Shown piece by piece: positions 33,715-43,386 of a DNA stretch of 64,000 nucleotides. Origin of the DNA: Erythrobacter ramosus (GTDB taxonomy: Bacteria; Pseudomonadota; Alphaproteobacteria; Sphingomonadales; Sphingomonadaceae). A model generated the notes under the pieces. That model was not told the origin of the DNA and did not search any database. It was given only the letters and a program-made list of their open reading frames with translations. Position numbers and translations under genes: made by a program. How positions within the stretch are numbered: the stretch's first letter is position 1; each line of letters opens with the position of its first letter. The stretch spans positions 558,001 to 622,000 of the forward strand of contig NZ_WTYB01000002.1 in the NCBI RefSeq assembly GCF_009828055.1, given 5' to 3'.

Positions 33715-33795
33715 ATGAGCGCGCCGCTTACGACATTTATCGCGCACGGGGACGGGCCCGCGCGCATCACCTATCTGCGTGGAGATACAAGGTGA
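33715..33795 (+). CDS. Possible 26-codon leader ORF overlapping the hisI start
   Basis: ATG 33715 opens a 26-codon frame beginning [14 protein letters not shown] whose TGA (33793-33795) overlaps the hisI GTG start in GTGA. This arrangement would allow translational coupling. No convincing ribosome-binding site precedes it and the peptide has no run of His codons, so a classical attenuation leader is not supported. It may be fortuitous. Confidence 0.25.
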   Translation: MSAPLTTFIAHGDGPARITYLRGDTR

Positions 33796-34181
33796 CCGGC
33801 ACAAGCCTGACCCCTGAAGAGCGCGAGAGCGGCGCCGTGTTCGCGCCGAAGTTTGACGCGGCTGGACTGCTCACCGCAGTGGTCGTCGATGATGCCAGCG
33901 GCGAAGTGCTGGTGGTCGCGCACATGAACGCCGAGGCGCTTGAGGCGACACTCAGCACCGGCAAGGTCCACTTCTGGTCACGTTCGCGTGGGGCCTTGTG
34001 GATGAAGGGCGAGACATCCGGGAATGTCCTGACTGTCGTGCAGACGCTGGTCGATTGTGATCAGGACGCGCTGGTGATCCGTGCCGTGCCTTCGGGGCCA
34101 ACCTGCCACACGGGTGCGCGCAGTTGCTTTTATCGGCAGATCGATGTGCGCGATGGCAAGCCGGTGCTTGTGAGGCTCTGA
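33792..34181 (+). CDS. hisI: Phosphoribosyl-AMP cyclohydrolase
   Basis: 129 residues. It opens the adenine ring of phosphoribosyl-AMP, the third step of histidine synthesis. The GTG start at 33792 is chosen because GGAGA lies 7 bp upstream and the protein then begins with the family's typical region; the frame is open further upstream to 33678. Signature motifs: [38 protein letters not shown], the metal-site segment [20 protein letters not shown] and TGARSCFY. It is a single-domain HisI, unfused to HisE, and stands apart from other his genes. Confidence 0.95.
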   Translation: MTGTSLTPEERESGAVFAPKFDAAGLLTAVVVDDASGEVLVVAHMNAEALEATLSTGKVHFWSRSRGALWMKGETSGNVLTVVQTLVDCDQDALVIRAVPSGPTCHTGARSCFYRQIDVRDGKPVLVRL

Positions 34182-34183
34182 AC

Positions 34184-34199
34184 TTGACGCTCACGTAAA
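34184..34199. promoter_or_regulatory. MerR-type dyad upstream of the merR/acyl-CoA dehydrogenase pair
   Basis: TTGACGCTCACGTAAA is a 16-bp dyad (TTGACG against CGTAAA, one mismatch, 4-bp centre) starting 2 bp after the hisI stop and ending 19 bp before the merR ATG. Similar ACG-N-CGT dyads are bound by LiuR-like MerR regulators of acyl-CoA catabolism. Autoregulation is inferred from position. Confidence 0.45.
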
Positions 34200-34218
34200 C
34201 GGAAGGTATGGAGCGGGC

Positions 34219-34704
34219 ATGGCTACCGCTCCTGCACCCACCGAATCCTCGGACCCCGCCCAGCACGTTCCAAAGGATCCGGCCAGCGAGCCGCGTCGCA
34301 ACGGCGCGCATCTCGACAGGCCCGATGTCCACGAGCGTGAACAGTTCACCATTTCCGACCTCACTTCGGAATTTGGCTGCACCGCCCGCGCGCTGCGGTT
34401 CTACGAGGACGAAGGCCTGATCAATCCGGCCCGCCTCGGTCTCACCCGCGTTTATTCCAAGCGCGACCGCGCCCGGCTTGCTTGGATCATGCGCGCCAAG
34501 AATGTCGGTTTCAGCCTCACTGAAATCCGCGAGATGATCGACCTCTACGATCTTGACGATGGCCGCGTCGAACAGCGCCGCGTCACGATCGCCAAGTGCC
34601 GCACGCACATCGCCAAGCTGAAAGAGCAGCGCGACGACATCGATAGCTCGATCAAGGAACTCACCGATTTTGTCGCCGAGATCGAGAAGCTCGACCTCGG
34701 CTGA
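34219..34704 (+). CDS. MerR family regulator linked to acyl-CoA dehydrogenase
   Basis: 161 residues. A Pro/Ala-rich disordered N-terminal extension of ~40 residues is unusual for the family. It is followed by the winged HTH (FTISDLTSEFGCTARALRFY, EDEGLINPARLGLTRVYSKR), the second domain (FSLTEIREMIDLYDLDDG) and a dimerising coiled coil (KLKEQRDDIDSSIKELTDFV). The single Cys pattern of metal-sensing MerR proteins is absent. The immediate downstream acyl-CoA dehydrogenase suggests a LiuR-like sensor of acyl-CoA catabolism. Confidence 0.9.
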   Translation: MATAPAPTESSDPAQHVPKDPASEPRRNGAHLDRPDVHEREQFTISDLTSEFGCTARALRFYEDEGLINPARLGLTRVYSKRDRARLAWIMRAKNVGFSLTEIREMIDLYDLDDGRVEQRRVTIAKCRTHIAKLKEQRDDIDSSIKELTDFVAEIEKLDLG

Positions 34705-34758
34705 GCCAATAGGCCCACCGCCTCTTCAAACAATGCTGCTCACCAAAGGGATCATGTG

Positions 34759-36564
34759 ATGCCGACTTATACCGCCCCCACCCGCGATACGCGCTTCGTC
34801 GTCAACGAAGTGCTTGATTTGGCGAGCTACGGCAACCTGCCGGGTTTTGAGAACGCCACGCCTGATATGATCGACACCGTGATCAACGAGGCGGGCAAGT
34901 TCTGCGCCGAAGTGCTCGCGCCCGTCAATCAGGCGGGTGACGAGCATGGCTGCACCCGCCATGAAGATGGCAGCGTCACCACGCCTCCGGGCTTCAAGGA
35001 AGCCTATCAGGCTTACGTCGAAAGCGGTTGGGGCACGCTTGGGCAGCCGGTCGAATATGGCGGGCAGGGCCTGCCCCACGTGCTCAGCTTTGCTTTGGAG
35101 GAATTCTCCGGCACGGCCAATCAGGCTTTCGCCATGTATCCTGGCCTCACCGCCGGGGCGATCTCGGCGATCCTCGCCAAGGGTTCGGACGAGCAGAAGG
35201 CCGCTTACGTGCCCAAGATGATCTCGGGCGAATGGTCGGGGACCATGAACCTGACCGAGCCGCACTGCGGCACTGATCTCGGCATGATCCGCACCAAGGC
35301 CGTGCCGAACGGGGATGGTAGTTATGCGATCACCGGGACCAAGATCTTCATCTCGGCCGGCGAGCATGACCTCACCAGCAACATCATTCACTTGGTGCTG
35401 GCCAAGACCCCGGGCGCCCCCGACAGCGTCAAGGGCATCTCGCTGTTCATCGTGCCGAAGTTCCTGCTCGACGAGAACGGGGAACCGGGCGCGCGCAATG
35501 GCGTGACTTGCGGTTCCATCGAGAAGAAGATGGGCATCCACGGCAACGCGACCTGCCTGCTCAACTATGACGGTGCGACCGGTTACATGGTGGGCGAGGA
35601 GAACAAGGGCCTCGCCGCGATGTTCATCATGATGAACGCTGCGCGCCTTGGTGTCGGCATTCAGGGCTATGCCCAGGCCGAAGTCGCTTACCAGAACGCG
35701 GTGACTTACGCGCTTGATCGCCGTCAAGGCCGCGCGCTCACCGGCCCGGCCGATCCTGCCGCCAAGGCCGACCCGATCTTCGTCCACCCCGACGTGCGGC
35801 GGATGCTGATGGACGCCAAGGTGTTCACTGAATCGATGCGGGCGCTTTGCCTGTGGGGCGCGTTGCAGGTCGATCTGACCCACAAGGCGCAGACCCCGGA
35901 AGAACGCGAGCAAGCCGATCTGCTGATCGGACTGATGACCCCGGTCATCAAAGGCTACGGTACCGACAAGGGCTATGACATCGCCAACAACATGCAGCAG
36001 GTCTTTGGCGGCCACGGCTATGTGCGCGAATGGGGCATGGAGCAGTTCGTGCGCGATAGCCGCATCGCCATGATCTACGAGGGCGCCAACGGCGTGCAGG
36101 CGATGGATCTGTGCGGCCGCAAGCTGGCTGCGGGCGGCGGTAAGGCGATCCAGGCCTTCTTTGCGATGATCGACGAGGAGATCGCCGCGGCCAAGCAAGT
36201 GCCGGAACTGGCCTCAGTGGCCGAGCGGCTCGAAAAGGCGCTGGGCGAACAGAAGGCCGCGACCATGTGGTTCATGCAGAACGCGATGGCCAACCCCAAC
36301 CACCTCGGCGCAGGCGCGCATCACTACATGCACATCATGGGCATCGTGACGCTCGGCTTCTTCTGGCTCAAGATGGCAAAGGTTGCCCTCGACAAGCTGG
36401 CGGGTGAGCCCGAGGACAAGGCGTTCTACGAGGCCAAGCTGGTTTCGGCGAATTACTACGCCGAGCGTTTCCTGCCTGATGCGGGCGCGCTGCGCCGCAA
36501 GCTTGAAGCGGGTAGCGAGTATATGATGAAGCTGCCGGCTGAGGCATTCGCCACGGCGGCGTAG
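34759..36564 (+). CDS. Acyl-CoA dehydrogenase (long, DmdC/FadE-like family with C-terminal extension)
   Basis: 601 residues from ATG 34759, with AAAGGG about 8 bp upstream; a GTG one codon earlier is possible. It is an FAD-dependent alpha,beta-dehydrogenase of acyl-CoA thioesters. Seen: the N-terminal helical domain, FAD/substrate loop MNLTEPHCGTDLGMIRTKA, GTKIFISAGEHDLTSNIIH, GVGIQGYAQAEVAYQNA, FGGHGYVREWGMEQFVRDSR and the catalytic-base segment IAMIYEGANGVQAMDL. The ~100-residue C-terminal extension places it with the ~600-residue group that includes 3-methylmercaptopropionyl-CoA dehydrogenase. The actual substrate is unknown. Confidence 0.92.
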   Translation: MPTYTAPTRDTRFVVNEVLDLASYGNLPGFENATPDMIDTVINEAGKFCAEVLAPVNQAGDEHGCTRHEDGSVTTPPGFKEAYQAYVESGWGTLGQPVEYGGQGLPHVLSFALEEFSGTANQAFAMYPGLTAGAISAILAKGSDEQKAAYVPKMISGEWSGTMNLTEPHCGTDLGMIRTKAVPNGDGSYAITGTKIFISAGEHDLTSNIIHLVLAKTPGAPDSVKGISLFIVPKFLLDENGEPGARNGVTCGSIEKKMGIHGNATCLLNYDGATGYMVGEENKGLAAMFIMMNAARLGVGIQGYAQAEVAYQNAVTYALDRRQGRALTGPADPAAKADPIFVHPDVRRMLMDAKVFTESMRALCLWGALQVDLTHKAQTPEEREQADLLIGLMTPVIKGYGTDKGYDIANNMQQVFGGHGYVREWGMEQFVRDSRIAMIYEGANGVQAMDLCGRKLAAGGGKAIQAFFAMIDEEIAAAKQVPELASVAERLEKALGEQKAATMWFMQNAMANPNHLGAGAHHYMHIMGIVTLGFFWLKMAKVALDKLAGEPEDKAFYEAKLVSANYYAERFLPDAGALRRKLEAGSEYMMKLPAEAFATAA

Positions 36565-36588
36565 GCCTCAATCGCCAATGGAATAACC

Positions 36589-36621
36589 AAGGGCCGCCCT
36601 GCCATCCGCAGGGCGGCCCTT
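36589..36621. terminator. Bidirectional terminator hairpin
   Basis: AAGGGCCGCCCTG (36589-36601) and its exact reverse complement (36609-36621) enclose a 7-nt loop. It lies between the convergent acyl-CoA dehydrogenase and M20 genes. Each stem begins with AA and ends with TT, giving a weak T end in both directions. Confidence 0.85.
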
Positions 36622-36633
36622 GTAATGTATGTC

Positions 36634-38136
36634 CTAGCGTTCGGCTTCCTCGGCCAGCGCGTAGAGGTAGTCGACATAAGCCATCGTCACTTCGTCAAGG
36701 CCATAGACTTTGGGATTGGTGCTTTCGATCAGAAACCACTCGTTGGGAGCATGAGCGCCGCCGCCGCGGCCAAGGCCGAATTGCGATGCGGGCAGGTTCA
36801 ACGGCGGACCGTTGAACACCACCCCCGGCCAGCTTCCTGCATTGCGCGGGCGGATGGTATAGGGGACGCCGCTATCGTCGAACATGCGCTTCTGGGCGCG
36901 GATCAGGATCGAATCCTCCTCGGTCTCGTTGGGACCATAGCCGCCCGAGACCGTGACCTGCACATCGTCGAATCCGCGCTTGGCAAGATGCGCGCGCAGT
37001 TTGGTGACCGCCTCGTCCTTGGTCATGTTCGGCACCAGACGGAATTCAAGCTTGGCTTCGGCGCGGCCGGGTAGCACCGTCTTGCCGCCTTCGCCGGTAT
37101 AGCCCGCCACAAGCCCCTGAATATTGACCGTGGGCTGCGAGAAGAACCGCTCAAGGCTGGTGACGTAATCCTCGTCATTGATCCAACGCCCGACGCCGAG
37201 CAGCGTCTTTTCACCCGCCTCCGCGTCTGGCTTTACACTCTGCGCGATCAGCTCCTTCTGGCGCGCGGTCAGCGGCTGGACGTTCTCGAACCATCCGTCG
37301 ATCGCCGGGGTATGGCCGTCATCGGCGACGAGCGTGTCCAGCGCCTTGACGAGCCGCCACGCCGGGCTTTCGATGCGGGCGTGATTGGACGAGTGAATGT
37401 CAGTCTTGGGATATTTGTCGGACGTCTCACCGCCGACAACCAGCTGGAACTCAACCGCACCCTTGGCACCCAAGGTGATGCCCGCGCTACCATCGCGGTT
37501 CTGATTGGCCGAGGGGATGAACACGCCGACCGCTGTGGAGAGTGCAGCCTGAACCTCTGGCACGGCGACAACCTGATCGAAATGGGTCGAGGCGACTTCC
37601 TCTTCGCCTTCAGCCACCAGCACCAGATTAACGGGCAGCTTGCGGCCGCTGGCCTGGATCGCTTTGATCGCGGCGAGGAAAGCCATCTGCGGCCCCTTCT
37701 GGTTGACCACCCCGCGTCCGACAATCGCGGTCCCTTCGCCCGGTCGCTCGACCAGCTTGGCATCGAGCGGCGGCGAGCTCCATTCTGCCGGATCGAACTG
37801 CTTCACGTCATACATGAAGTAGATGCCGACGGTGGTCTTGGCACCCGAATCAAGCGTGGCGAAGACCGCTGGAACGCCGTCCGTCGGGATGATCTTGGCC
37901 TGCTGGAACCCGGCGTCGAGCGCCAACTTGCGCATATATTCCGCGCCTTCGGGGGTGCCGCGCTTTTCGGCGGCGATGGTGGGAAGGGCGACCCAGTCCT
38001 GCAGCGCCTTGACCGTTGTGCCTTGCTGCGCCTCGACCGCCGTGACGAGCTCTTCGCGATTGGGCGTCTCGGCGGCCAACGGTGCTACCGCCAGCGCGAT
38101 TACCGCCGCCATTGTCATTCCCGTCAGCCGTTTCAT
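36634..38136 (-). CDS. Exported M20 peptidase-like protein with altered metal ligands
   Basis: 500 residues from ATG 38136 (GGGGGAGAG upstream). A signal peptide (MKRLTGMTMAAVIALAVAPL, cleavage after AAA-like ALA/AAE) predicts export. The M20 fold is clear: IYFMYDVKQFDP, GRGVVNQKG, LVAEGEEEVAS and GRGGGAHAPNEWF. However, the usual H-x-D ligand pair reads M108-Y-D110 and the bridging Asp reads N145, while the EE pair (176-180) and C-terminal His remain. It may bind metal differently, be inactive, or belong to a divergent subfamily with a different activity. Confidence 0.88.
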   Translation of the reverse strand: MKRLTGMTMAAVIALAVAPLAAETPNREELVTAVEAQQGTTVKALQDWVALPTIAAEKRGTPEGAEYMRKLALDAGFQQAKIIPTDGVPAVFATLDSGAKTTVGIYFMYDVKQFDPAEWSSPPLDAKLVERPGEGTAIVGRGVVNQKGPQMAFLAAIKAIQASGRKLPVNLVLVAEGEEEVASTHFDQVVAVPEVQAALSTAVGVFIPSANQNRDGSAGITLGAKGAVEFQLVVGGETSDKYPKTDIHSSNHARIESPAWRLVKALDTLVADDGHTPAIDGWFENVQPLTARQKELIAQSVKPDAEAGEKTLLGVGRWINDEDYVTSLERFFSQPTVNIQGLVAGYTGEGGKTVLPGRAEAKLEFRLVPNMTKDEAVTKLRAHLAKRGFDDVQVTVSGGYGPNETEEDSILIRAQKRMFDDSGVPYTIRPRNAGSWPGVVFNGPPLNLPASQFGLGRGGGAHAPNEWFLIESTNPKVYGLDEVTMAYVDYLYALAEEAER

Positions 38137-38225
38137 CACCGATCTCTCCCCCTGTTGTGAGGGAGAACAGGTAACAGCCGTCCTTGGTTTCGCAATGGCT
38201 ATTGCGGCACCTGAGAAGGCTTGGC

Positions 38226-38813
38226 CTACTCGAGCCTGCCCATCATCCGCTGCGAGCCAGCCTTGATCTTGAGACCTTGGGCAGCGGTCGGAGCTGCGGG
38301 TCGTTCCCACAGGCTCGCTGAATTTCGGGGAACGGGCCGCGGACGGGCAGAGGCCTTGGCAACCGGTGCTCGGGCTGTAGCGACTGGTTCAGGCTCAGGC
38401 TCTTCGGCAACCGGCTCGGGAGCTGGCGGGGCGATCGGCTCGGGCGATGCTGCAACAGGCTCAGGATCAGAGGGAGCAGGAGCGGGGGGCGGTGCGACCG
38501 GTTCCGGGTCTGTAGCGACAATTTCGCGAACAGGTTCAGCCTCCGGCGGTGCGGCAACTGCCGGGGGCGGCGCGGGGGCTTCAACCGCTTCCGGGACCAC
38601 TGCCGGAGCGGGCGCAGCTGCCAGTGGTTCCCGATCTGCGGTCGCGTTGAGGATCTGCTCAGCCACCTCTTCGATCGAGCCCACCACCAGCAGTGGTTGC
38701 CCGCCGACCATGCCGACGTTCGTTTGCCCGTTCTCGGCGCTGCGCAGCCAGGCGATATTGCTGGCCACGACAAGATAATTGCCGCCGCGCGAATGGAGCT
38801 TGATGAATTTCAT
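38226..38813 (-). CDS. FlbD-like small domain protein with long Pro/Ala/Glu-rich tail
   Basis: 195 residues. The first ~58 residues (MKFIKLHSRGGNYLVVASNI, then PLLVVGSIEEVAEQILNAT) resemble the small FlbD/YlzI-like beta domain. The remaining ~135 residues are low-complexity repeats rich in P, A, E and V (EPVAPPPAPAPSDPEPVAAS) and end in a basic segment. The start at 38813 is the first Met of the domain. There are no flagellar genes nearby. The function is unknown. Confidence 0.68.
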   Translation of the reverse strand: MKFIKLHSRGGNYLVVASNIAWLRSAENGQTNVGMVGGQPLLVVGSIEEVAEQILNATADREPLAAAPAPAVVPEAVEAPAPPPAVAAPPEAEPVREIVATDPEPVAPPPAPAPSDPEPVAASPEPIAPPAPEPVAEEPEPEPVATARAPVAKASARPRPVPRNSASLWERPAAPTAAQGLKIKAGSQRMMGRLE

Positions 38814-38893
38814 GGGCGGCAGTCCCTGAGCAGCTACGCAAAAAGCGTGAGAATTCTGCCCCTGAGATAGACCGCTACGGTTAAGGAATCGCT

Positions 38894-39814
38894 CTATTCC
38901 ACTGGCAGGAAGTCCGGCACGGAAAGGTAGCGTTCGCCCGTATCGTAGTTGAAGCCCATCACTCGTACGCCCTGCGGCAGCTCGGGCAGCTTGCGCGCGA
39001 TGGCGGCAAGGGTCGCGCCGGAGGAAATCCCGACCAACATGCCTTCCTCGCTCGCGGCGCGGCGGGCCATGTCCTTGGCTTCCTCGGCATCGACTGTAAT
39101 CGCCCCGTCGATCGCATTGGTGTGAAGATTGCCGGGAATGAAGCCTGCGCCGATTCCCTGGATCGGATGGGGGCCGGGCTGGCCACCGTTGATGACCGGA
39201 GAGAGCGCGGGCTCGACGCCATAGGCCTTCATGCTGGGCCAGTGCTTCTTCAGCTCTTCGGCGCAGCCGGTGAGGTGCCCGCCGGTGCCGACCCCGGTGA
39301 TCATCACGTCGATCGGCGTGGCGGCGAAATCGGCGAGGATTTCCTGCGCTGTGGTGCGCGCGTGGATCGCAGGGTTGGCGGCATTGTCGAACTGGCTCGG
39401 CATCCACGCGCCGGGGGTCTGTTCAACCAGCTCCTGCGCGCGCTCAATCGCGCCCTTCATGCCGCGTTCGCGCGGGGTGAGGTCAAAGCTGGCACCATAG
39501 GCCAGCATCAGGCGGCGGCGCTCAATCGACATCGATTCGGGCATGACCAACACGAGCTTGTAGCCCTTGACCGCCGCGACCATCGCAAGGCCGATCCCGG
39601 TGTTGCCGCTGGTGGGTTCGACGATGGTGCCACCGGGCTGGAGCTTGCCAGTCGCTTCGGCGTCCTCGACCATTGCGAGGGCGATACGATCCTTGATCGA
39701 GCCGCCGGGATTTGACCGTTCGGACTTCACCCACACCTCGTGATCCGGGAAGAGCCGCGACAGGCGGATATGCGGGGTGGCGCCAATGGTGGCGAGGATG
39801 TTGTCAGCCTTCAT
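38894..39814 (-). CDS. cysK: Cysteine synthase A (O-acetylserine sulfhydrylase)
   Basis: 306 residues from ATG 39814 with GAGAGG upstream; a longer frame to 39883 overlaps the MFS gene deeply and is not favoured. This PLP enzyme makes cysteine from O-acetylserine and sulfide. The PLP lysine lies in [18 protein letters not shown]. The substrate loop is [14 protein letters not shown], the phosphate-binding loop [10 protein letters not shown], and [10 protein letters not shown] follows. The start overlaps the stop of the upstream MFS gene by 4 bp. Confidence 0.95.
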   Translation of the reverse strand: MKADNILATIGATPHIRLSRLFPDHEVWVKSERSNPGGSIKDRIALAMVEDAEATGKLQPGGTIVEPTSGNTGIGLAMVAAVKGYKLVLVMPESMSIERRRLMLAYGASFDLTPRERGMKGAIERAQELVEQTPGAWMPSQFDNAANPAIHARTTAQEILADFAATPIDVMITGVGTGGHLTGCAEELKKHWPSMKAYGVEPALSPVINGGQPGPHPIQGIGAGFIPGNLHTNAIDGAITVDAEEAKDMARRAASEEGMLVGISSGATLAAIARKLPELPQGVRVMGFNYDTGERYLSVPDFLPVE

Positions 39815-41079
39815 GTCGATACCTCTCGTTTGAGCGCAGCTGGCTCGAAGCTTTTGGCGCGGCGCAGCTCGGGGAAATACCACGCCCAGACCATAGTCAC
39901 GAATATCGCACCCGCGCCGCCGAATACAACCGCGCCGGTTGCGCCGAGGATGGCAGCGGCGAGGCCCGACTGCATTTCGCCCAGCTCGTTGGATGCAGAG
40001 ATGGCGAGGCCCGAGATCGATGACACCCGCCCGCGCTTATCGTCAGGCGTGAACAGTTGCACCAGCGATGAGCGGATGAAGACCGAAATCATGTCGACCG
40101 CGCCCATTGCCGCCAAAATCGCCAGCGACAGCAGGAAGTTGCGCGAAAAGGCGAAGGTGATCGTCAGCGCTCCGAAGGCGGCAACCGCCCACAGCATCTT
40201 GAGCCCGACCTCGCGCTCGAGCGGGCGGAAGCTCAGCCACAACGCCACGCTCGCCGCTCCAAGCGCAGGCGCCGCGCGCATCAGGCCGAGGCCTTCGGGC
40301 CCCACAAACAGGATGTCGCGCGCAAACACCGGCAACAATGCGGTCGCCCCCGCCAGCAGCACCGCGAACAGATCGAGCGTGATACAGCCGAGCAGGAACC
40401 GCTCACGCCAGACATAAACCAGCCCTTCGATGATCTGCTTGAGCGGTTTGAGGCGCTGGCCTTCGTGCTTCGCCTTGATCGGGCGGACGGTCAGGATCAG
40501 CAACATCGCCGCACCCAGCAGTCCGGCGGAGATCGCGTGCGGGAGCCAGTTGGCCTCAGCGAAGATCAATCCGCCTACTGCCGGCCCGGCAACGCTGGCG
40601 GTCTGCCAAGCGATCGAGGACAGCGCGATAGCGCGCGGGAGCAGAGCGGGCGGCACAATATTGGGCGCAATCGCGCTCATCGACGGGCCCACGAACACCC
40701 GCGCTGCGCCATGCGCCGCGGCAAGGCTGAACAGGATCGGGATATTGAGCGCATCGGCCCACGTCGCTAGCGCCAAGGCCACGGCCACACAGCCATCGAT
40801 CCCGTTGGCAAAGGCAGCGACATGGCGCCGGTCAAACCGGTCAGCGGCCAAGCCCGCCACGGGTGTCAGCACGAACAGCGGGATGAACTGCGCAAGTCCC
40901 AGCAAGCCCAGCTGGAACGAGGCCTCGGCCACGCTCATCCCGTAATCGTCGCGTGCGACTTCGTAGAGCTGGTAGCCGAGCAGCACCACCATCGACATCG
41001 TGGCGAACACCGCCATGAAGCGGGCAAGCCAGTAACGCCGGTAATCACCGATCTGAAGCGGGGAGGTTGGTTCTGTCAC
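39811..41079 (-). CDS. Major facilitator superfamily transporter (MFS_3/EntS-like)
   Basis: 422 residues with about 12 membrane segments and the loop 2-3 signature [15 protein letters not shown] (G-x-x-x-D-R-x-x-R). The layout is that of the MFS_3/EntS-like exporters. The substrate is unknown. It is translationally coupled to cysK through a 4-bp overlap, so a link to cysteine, sulfur compounds or a thiol export role is possible but unproven. Confidence 0.88.
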   Translation of the reverse strand: MTEPTSPLQIGDYRRYWLARFMAVFATMSMVVLLGYQLYEVARDDYGMSVAEASFQLGLLGLAQFIPLFVLTPVAGLAADRFDRRHVAAFANGIDGCVAVALALATWADALNIPILFSLAAAHGAARVFVGPSMSAIAPNIVPPALLPRAIALSSIAWQTASVAGPAVGGLIFAEANWLPHAISAGLLGAAMLLILTVRPIKAKHEGQRLKPLKQIIEGLVYVWRERFLLGCITLDLFAVLLAGATALLPVFARDILFVGPEGLGLMRAAPALGAASVALWLSFRPLEREVGLKMLWAVAAFGALTITFAFSRNFLLSLAILAAMGAVDMISVFIRSSLVQLFTPDDKRGRVSSISGLAISASNELGEMQSGLAAAILGATGAVVFGGAGAIFVTMVWAWYFPELRRAKSFEPAALKREVST

Positions 41080-41145
41080 GGCTGCGCCATGGCAGGCCGC
41101 AGGGCCGCTGCCAAGCAGGCGAAACTTGCGCGGGCTAAGGCTGCC

Positions 41146-41484
41146 CTATCGCGAGCGACGCAGGCGCGGGTTGGGCTGGAGCTGGTCGATGATCGAGACG
41201 AAATCGTCGAGCCTGATAATCCGCTCAAACTGCAAACCCGCACGTGTGTCACGCGTCCAGATCACATAGGCCTCGATCCGGCCCACCACCGGCAGGCGGA
41301 TGATGATGCGATCGCCGCGCTGCAATTGCTGGGCATCGTCAACCATAAAGCCATGCGCCGACAGGTTGCAGACGTGCAGATGCAGGTCGCCGTGCACGAA
41401 GTGCTCGACAATCGCCGGGAAATCGACCGGATGCCGCGCCGCGCGCCGCATTTCGGTAACGCTGAGATTTGCTCCACCCGTCAC
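41146..41484 (-). CDS. PilZ domain protein (c-di-GMP binding)
   Basis: 112 residues if the GTG at 41484 is used, which has GGAGGGAAGG about 10 bp upstream; a TTG at 41544 and an ATG at 41451 are alternatives. A stand-alone PilZ domain is visible: RRAARHPVDFPAIVEHF carries the R-x-x-x-R c-di-GMP motif, and CNLSAHGFMVDD is the D/N-x-S-x-x-G strand. DRIIIRLPVVGRIEAYVIW and GLQFERI complete the barrel. It probably transmits c-di-GMP signals to an unidentified partner. Confidence 0.87.
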   Translation of the reverse strand: MTGGANLSVTEMRRAARHPVDFPAIVEHFVHGDLHLHVCNLSAHGFMVDDAQQLQRGDRIIIRLPVVGRIEAYVIWTRDTRAGLQFERIIRLDDFVSIIDQLQPNPRLRRSR

Positions 41485-41563
41485 GTGACGCGATCCTTCC
41501 CTCCGTTTGGGCAAGAAGAGAGGATGCAGCAGAAAGGCTGACAATTCGTAAAAATTCGGAGGT

Positions 41564-42793
41564 TTAGCGATGCACCAGCGCGTGACGCTTCTTGCCCAAG
41601 CTTAGCCGCAGGGTCTCACCCTCGGCCGGGAGGACCAGTTGCGCGGGGTCCGTCACCGTCTCGCCCTCAAGCTTGACCGCACCTTCGGCGAGCTTGCGCT
41701 TGGCTTCTCCGCCCGAGGATGTGAGACCGATGGCGGTGAGCAGCGCGGCCATGCGCATCCCCTCTGCACCGACCGCAAGCGTGGGCAAATCTTCACCCGC
41801 ACCCGAACCCGCAAAAGTTTCCCGCGCGGTTGCCGCGGCACGGGTGGCGGCATCCTCGCCTCGCACCATCTTCGTGACTTCATTGGCGAGCACAACTTTC
41901 GCTGAATTTATCTCAGCGCCTTCAACCATTTCAAGGCGATTGATCTCATCCAACGGCAAGTCGGTGAACAGCCGCAGGAACTTGCCGACATCACGGTCAT
42001 CGACGTTGCGCCAATATTGCCAGAAATCGTAGGCGGGCAGCTGATCCTCGTTGAGCCACACGGCTCCCGCCGCAGTCTTGCCCATCTTCGCGCCGTCAGC
42101 CGTCGTCAGCAGCGGGGTGGTGAGACCAAACAGATCGGCCCCATCCATGCGCCGCCCCAACTCCATCCCGTTGACGATATTGCCCCACTGATCGCTGCCG
42201 CCCATCTGCAAGCGCACGCCAAGTTCGCGCGACAAATGTCTGAAATCGTATCCTTGCAGGATCATGTAGTTGAATTCGAGGAAGGTCATCGGCTGTTCGC
42301 GCTCAAGCCGCAGCTTGACCGAATCGAACGTCAGCATCCGGTTGACGGTGAAATGGGTGCCGACCTGCTGGAGCAGTTCAATGTAACCCAGTTTTCCGAG
42401 CCAATCGTGATTATTGACCATCACCGCATCGGTCGGCCCATCGCCGAACTTCAATAGCTTATCAAAGACTGTGAAGATCGATTGGATGTTCGACTCGATC
42501 GTCTCGTCGGTGAGCATCTTGCGGCTCTCATCGCGGCCCGTGGGATCGCCGATCCGGGTCGTGCCCCCGCCCATCAGCACGATCGGCTTGTGCCCGGTCT
42601 GCTGCAAACGGCGCAGCATCATGATCTGCACCAGCGACCCGATGTGGAGCGACGGCGCGGTTGCGTCGAACCCGATATACCCCGGCACGATCTGCTTCGC
42701 GGCCAGGGCATCGAGCCCGGTCGCGTCGGTCAGCTGGTGGATGTAGCCACGCTCGTCAAGCAGGCGGAGAAGGGCGGAATCGTAAGTGCTCAT
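41564..42793 (-). CDS. tyrS: Tyrosyl-tRNA synthetase
   Basis: 409 residues, class I synthetase. The HIGH-type motif is SLHIGSLVQ (about residue 50), tyrosine-binding and dimer regions include [37 protein letters not shown] and [15 protein letters not shown], and the KMSKS-type motif is [10 protein letters not shown]-terminal S4-like RNA-binding domain follows ([20 protein letters not shown]). The length is standard. The divergent gene downstream of its start begins 74 bp away. Confidence 0.97.
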   Translation of the reverse strand: MSTYDSALLRLLDERGYIHQLTDATGLDALAAKQIVPGYIGFDATAPSLHIGSLVQIMMLRRLQQTGHKPIVLMGGGTTRIGDPTGRDESRKMLTDETIESNIQSIFTVFDKLLKFGDGPTDAVMVNNHDWLGKLGYIELLQQVGTHFTVNRMLTFDSVKLRLEREQPMTFLEFNYMILQGYDFRHLSRELGVRLQMGGSDQWGNIVNGMELGRRMDGADLFGLTTPLLTTADGAKMGKTAAGAVWLNEDQLPAYDFWQYWRNVDDRDVGKFLRLFTDLPLDEINRLEMVEGAEINSAKVVLANEVTKMVRGEDAATRAAATARETFAGSGAGEDLPTLAVGAEGMRMAALLTAIGLTSSGGEAKRKLAEGAVKLEGETVTDPAQLVLPAEGETLRLSLGKKRHALVHR

Positions 42794-42867
42794 AGGGCGC
42801 GGCCCTACCAGTGCGTGAGCTTAACGGGAAGTGGCTTGCCGGAGGCAGGGTGAGGGGGCAGAAAGGG

Positions 42868-43386
42868 ATGATGCACCCACTCATGCTCCATGTCGCCTGT
42901 GACCTCGGCCCGATCCGCGCCGTGACCGCCTCCATAACGGCCACGCCTCAAGGCTGCGAGGCCGAATTCCGGCTCGACGGACATATCCCGGCGATCATCG
43001 TGCCGCCCCACGCCGCGCCCGAGCGGATGGACGATCTGTGGAAGACCACCTGTTTTGAGATTTTCTGGCAGCCATTGGGCGGGACCGCCTACCGCGAGTT
43101 CAATCTGTCGCCTTCGGGCCGGTGGGCGGCCTATGACTTCGACTCTTTCCGCGAAGGCATGCGCGACGCGCCGGTCGATGCCATCGCGATTGCGTGCTCG
43201 CATGATGAAAGCGGCTTGGTTTTGAGAGCCAGCATCGCGGCCGGGTTACCCGATCCTGCGCAGGTTGCACTGAACGCGATCGTCGAGCACCCCGGCGGCG
43301 CCTTGCAATTCTGGGCGCTCGCCTTTGCGCCTGGCAAGCCAGAGTTCCACTCCGAAGCCTGCCGCGCGATAATCATTGAACGTTAG
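42868..43386 (+). CDS. DOMON-like domain protein
   Basis: 172 residues from ATG 42868, with AGGGGG about 9 bp upstream; a second ATG follows immediately and an in-frame start at 42811 is less supported. The sequence is a beta-sandwich resembling the DOMON-like family in sphingomonads: DDLWKTTCFEIFWQPLGGTA, YREFNLSPSGRWAAYDFDSF, and the C-terminal LQFWALAFAPGKPEFHSEAC. DOMON domains bind haem or sugars, but the ligand here is unknown. There is no signal peptide. Its stop overlaps the TspO stop on the other strand. Confidence 0.75.
   Translation: MMHPLMLHVACDLGPIRAVTASITATPQGCEAEFRLDGHIPAIIVPPHAAPERMDDLWKTTCFEIFWQPLGGTAYREFNLSPSGRWAAYDFDSFREGMRDAPVDAIAIACSHDESGLVLRASIAAGLPDPAQVALNAIVEHPGGALQFWALAFAPGKPEFHSEACRAIIIER

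Noticed and set aside
33391..33791. 6S RNA, SRP RNA, tmRNA or RNase P in the comF-hisI gap
   Set aside because: The fold looks like a string of hairpins, not a 6S rod, and no GGAAGG-type SRP tip, tag reading frame or RNase P core sequences were found.
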